Positions 6,705 to 8,443 of a stretch of DNA of 8,443 bases are shown piece after piece. Positions within the stretch are counted from its first letter, which is position 1, and every line of letters starts with the position of its first letter. The notes beneath the pieces are model-generated. The model did no database searches, was not told the DNA's origin, and was given only the letters and a program-made list of their open reading frames with translations. Made by a program: the position numbers and the translations under genes. The stretch is from Acidobacteriaceae bacterium (GTDB lineage Bacteria > Acidobacteriota > Terriglobia > Terriglobales > Acidobacteriaceae), in the NCBI GenBank assembly GCA_030049955.1, contig JASIJX010000130.1, forward strand, positions 1-8,443, read 5' to 3'.

Positions 6705-7976
6705 GTGGCGGACACGAATCAAGCACCGGTGCAGGAACGGGTCAATGAACCGGTCCACGAGCGGGTCCAGGAGCGGGTCCAGGAACCGCAAGAGACAGAG
6801 CCGTCGCGGCCGCCCAGACGCCGCCGCGGCATTCTGTTTGTCGCAATCGCGGCCGTGGTGCTTATCGCGCTGGGCATCTGGTGGCACTCCACCTACTACG
6901 AAGACACCGACGACGCGCAGGTCAATGGGCACCTCACCCAGGTCAGCTCGCGCATTACCGGTCACGTCATCAGGGTCTATGTGGACGAGAACCAGGAGGT
7001 GCGCCGTGGCGATCCCATCGTCGATCTAGACCCGCGCGATTTTCAGGTTGCCGTGGAGAACGCGCAAGCCGTGCTGGACAGCGCCAAGGCCGCCGCAGCG
7101 GCAGCCAAGGTGAATGTGCCCATCATCAGCGTTAACACGGGCAGCAACCTGCGTTCGGCTGAAGCCGATCTTGTCAGCGCGCACGCGGGCGTTTCGCAGG
7201 CCGAGCAGCAGCTCGCATCCGCGCAAGCCGGCGTCGCTCAGGCCGCGGCCAATAACGATAAGGCGCAGTCGGACCTGGCGCGCTACACGCCGCTTGTTCA
7301 AAAAGACGTGATCAGCAAGCAGCAGTATGATGCCGCCGTGGCTGCGGCGCGTGCTGACCAGGCCGCGCTGGCCGATGCCCAGGCCAGCGAGCGGGCCGCC
7401 GAGGACGGCATCCGCGTGGCCCGCGAGCGCGTGACGACGGCGGAGGCACAGCATCGCTACGCGCAAACCGGCCCACAACAAGTGCAGTTGCAGAGCGCCC
7501 GCGCCAAGCAGGCCGAGGCGCAGGTGATGCAGGCGCAGGCACAGCTCGATCAGGCCATGCTCAACCTCAGCTACACCAAAATCGTCGCGCCGGAAGATGG
7601 CATCATTACGCGCAAAAGCGTGGAAGTCGGCCAGAATATGTCCCAAGGTCAGAACCTGCTTACCCTTGTGTCTCTTGAGGACATCTGGATCACGGCAAAC
7701 TTCAAGGAGACGCAGCTTCGCAACATGCGCGCCGGCCAGCGCGTACAGGTCCACGTGGACGCCACTGGCAAGGATTATTCCGCCAGAGTGACGCAGATCG
7801 GCGGCGCAACCGGCTCCGTGCTCTCGCTCTTTCCGCCGGAGAATGCCACCGGCAACTACGTCAAGGTGGTGCAGCGCGTTCCGGTTCGCCTCGACTTCAC
7901 CAATCTCGCCAAGGAAGATCCCAACCACCAGCTCCGTCCGGGGCTTTCAGTCGAGCCGAAGGTCTGGGTGAAGTAA
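6705..7976 (+). CDS. EmrA/HlyD-type membrane fusion protein (periplasmic adaptor)
   Basis: Inner-membrane-anchored adaptor linking a pump to the TolC channel; the family usually serves drug, fatty-acid or siderophore export with an EmrB-type MFS partner. Its 423 aa are slightly longer than E. coli EmrA (about 390). Order of parts: a cytosolic repeat-bearing N-terminus (1-40, ending in PPRRRR), one membrane segment (about 43-59), DTDDAQVNGHL then SSRITGHV (68-88) opening the biotinyl-lipoyl half, an Ala/Gln-rich alpha-helical hairpin (about 113-290), the second lipoyl half with IVAPEDGIITRKSVEVGQ (293-310), and a beta-barrel with SLFPPENATGNYVKVVQRVP (374-393), the stretch most typical of EmrA. 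It follows the tolC-like gene closely in the same orientation. No permease gene adjoins it; the next gene is convergent. Substrate unknown. Confidence 0.94.
   Translation: MADTNQAPVQERVNEPVHERVQERVQEPQETEPSRPPRRRRGILFVAIAAVVLIALGIWWHSTYYEDTDDAQVNGHLTQVSSRITGHVIRVYVDENQEVRRGDPIVDLDPRDFQVAVENAQAVLDSAKAAAAAAKVNVPIISVNTGSNLRSAEADLVSAHAGVSQAEQQLASAQAGVAQAAANNDKAQSDLARYTPLVQKDVISKQQYDAAVAAARADQAALADAQASERAAEDGIRVARERVTTAEAQHRYAQTGPQQVQLQSARAKQAEAQVMQAQAQLDQAMLNLSYTKIVAPEDGIITRKSVEVGQNMSQGQNLLTLVSLEDIWITANFKETQLRNMRAGQRVQVHVDATGKDYSARVTQIGGATGSVLSLFPPENATGNYVKVVQRVPVRLDFTNLAKEDPNHQLRPGLSVEPKVWVK
6729..6788 (+). repeat. 12-bp tandem repeat inside the emrA-like gene
   Basis: Five consecutive 12-bp units in frame, near-consensus GTCCAGGAGCGG, encode VQER, VNEP, VHER, VQER and VQEP (residues 9-28). 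Units 3 and 4 differ by one base. The array lies in the cytosolic tail before the membrane anchor, a part not conserved in the family, and could change length by slippage in steps of four residues without a frameshift. Confidence 0.8.
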
Positions 7977-8002
7977 GAGTCCTCCAGAAATGCCTCCGTG
8001 CC

Positions 8003-8035
8003 CCGTCCTTTCCGCGCATGTTGCGGAAAGGGCGG
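8003..8035. terminator. Hairpin between convergent genes, likely bidirectional terminator
   Basis: CCTTTCCGC (8007-8015) and GCGGAAAGG (8023-8031) pair perfectly around a 7-nt loop, and the stem extends outwards through one G-T wobble and three more pairs to 8003/8035. It lies 26 bp after the adaptor stop and 27 bp after the stop of the convergent dehydrogenase, the expected place for a shared terminator. Neither side has a run of Ts, so it may act through another mechanism or as an mRNA 3'-end stabiliser. A second outer arm, GAGTCCTCC (7977-7985) against GGAAGACTC (8034-8042, one mismatch), competes for its last 2 bases. Confidence 0.6.
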
Positions 8036-8062
8036 AAGACTCACGCATTTCGTTCGCGAAAC

Positions 8063-8443
8063 TCAACCGGCTTGCCGCGTCTGGTTGTAGCGTTGCGCCG
8101 CGGCCCTGCCAATGGTCCGCGCCGGCAGCGGCTCCAGCTCGCTTACGTCTTCGCCGCGGCGGTTTTCCGACAAGCCCGGCTGCGCCGCGGGCAGGAACAG
8201 ATTCATCGCCCGCATCATCGTCCGCGTTAGCCGCGGAGCCACGTTTCCGAACCGCGACGCGAAAAACGCCTGCGGCGTAATCGCCACTTCCGCGGCGCCG
8301 GATTCAATCCCGTCCACGATCTGCCGCGCTGCGCGGCGTGCGCTGATCGAAATTCCCGGCAGGTTGTCGGAGAAGCTGAACCAGCGGTACTCCCGGGCCG
8401 CATCGCCCGTAAACAGCGCATTTGGCGGCGAGCCGGTGCGCAT
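8063..8443 (-). CDS. Short-chain dehydrogenase/reductase family protein, C-terminal part
   Basis: The visible 126 residues look like the C-terminal part of a classical SDR NAD(P)-dependent oxidoreductase. MRTGSPPNALFTGD at the edge matches the substrate-loop segment that follows the PG motif in this subgroup (usually PGLMRTGS), so the ATG at 8443 is very probably an internal Met and the gene continues to the right. After it come EYRWFSFSDNLPG (18-30), SARRAARQIVDGIESGAAEV (34-53), ITPQAFFASRFG (55-66) and a hydrophobic-basic tail to a TGA at 8063. The Rossmann GxxxGxG motif and the catalytic Tyr-x-x-x-Lys would lie outside the window. The substrate cannot be told. It converges on the efflux operon and is probably unrelated to it. 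Confidence 0.75.
   Translation of the reverse strand: MRTGSPPNALFTGDAAREYRWFSFSDNLPGISISARRAARQIVDGIESGAAEVAITPQAFFASRFGNVAPRLTRTMMRAMNLFLPAAQPGLSENRRGEDVSELEPLPARTIGRAAAQRYNQTRQAG

Noticed and set aside
5709..6965. 418-codon minus-strand open frame across the tolC-emrA junction
   Set aside because: It spans two real genes and their junction, shows no domain, and is explained by codon bias of the plus-strand genes.
6291..7549. Nearly identical 20-bp stretches (19 of 20) in the tolC-like (6291-6310) and emrA-like (7530-7549) genes
   Set aside because: Both encode the same QAQAQLD coiled-coil heptad-type sequence with the same preferred codons; coincidence is more likely than a recombination site.
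7026..7928. 300-codon minus-strand open frame opposite the adaptor
   Set aside because: It is the antisense reading of the Ala/Gln-rich helical hairpin, which yields Leu/Arg/Gly-rich shadow protein.

Overview
The window is GC-rich bacterial DNA from a Gram-negative (diderm) organism. It encodes a TolC-type outer-membrane channel and an EmrA-type periplasmic adaptor. My best guess for the source is a soil-type Acidobacteriota: the TolC protein has a long Pro/Ser/Gly-rich linker between its signal peptide and channel domain, as I recall for acidobacterial homologues, and the gene mix fits. This is inference from protein style only; nothing here fixes the taxon.

Layout, left to right. (1) 27-1322, plus strand: a family-4 glycosyltransferase of the CapM-like type, probably the end of a surface-polysaccharide locus lying to the left. 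(2) 1515-2486, plus strand: a small catalase-related haem peroxidase with a strong ribosome binding site. (3) 2496-4664, minus strand: polyphosphate kinase Ppk1, tail-to-tail with the catalase-like gene across only 9 bp. (4) 4665-5060: a 396-bp divergent intergenic region with no convincing gene but several hairpins, one dyad and one direct repeat on the side of the efflux genes. (5) 5082-6638, plus strand: TolC-family outer-membrane factor. (6) 6705-7976, plus strand: EmrA/HlyD-type membrane fusion protein. (7) 7977-8062: a convergent intergenic space holding a strong hairpin. (8) 8063-8443, minus strand: the C-terminal part of a short-chain dehydrogenase that runs off the right edge.

The TolC and EmrA-like genes form one likely operon for the periplasmic and outer-membrane parts of a tripartite exporter. 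The inner-membrane transporter that should power it (normally an EmrB-type MFS pump) is not beside them, so it must be encoded elsewhere or be shared. The other genes show no obvious functional link to each other.

I see no mobile element, CRISPR array, tRNA or rRNA, and no evidence for a wholly new system. The most interesting points are small-scale: a 22-codon open frame with its own Shine-Dalgarno bridging the tolC-emrA junction, a 12-bp tandem repeat coding the cytosolic N-terminus of the adaptor, and dyad and direct repeats in the leader of the efflux operon.
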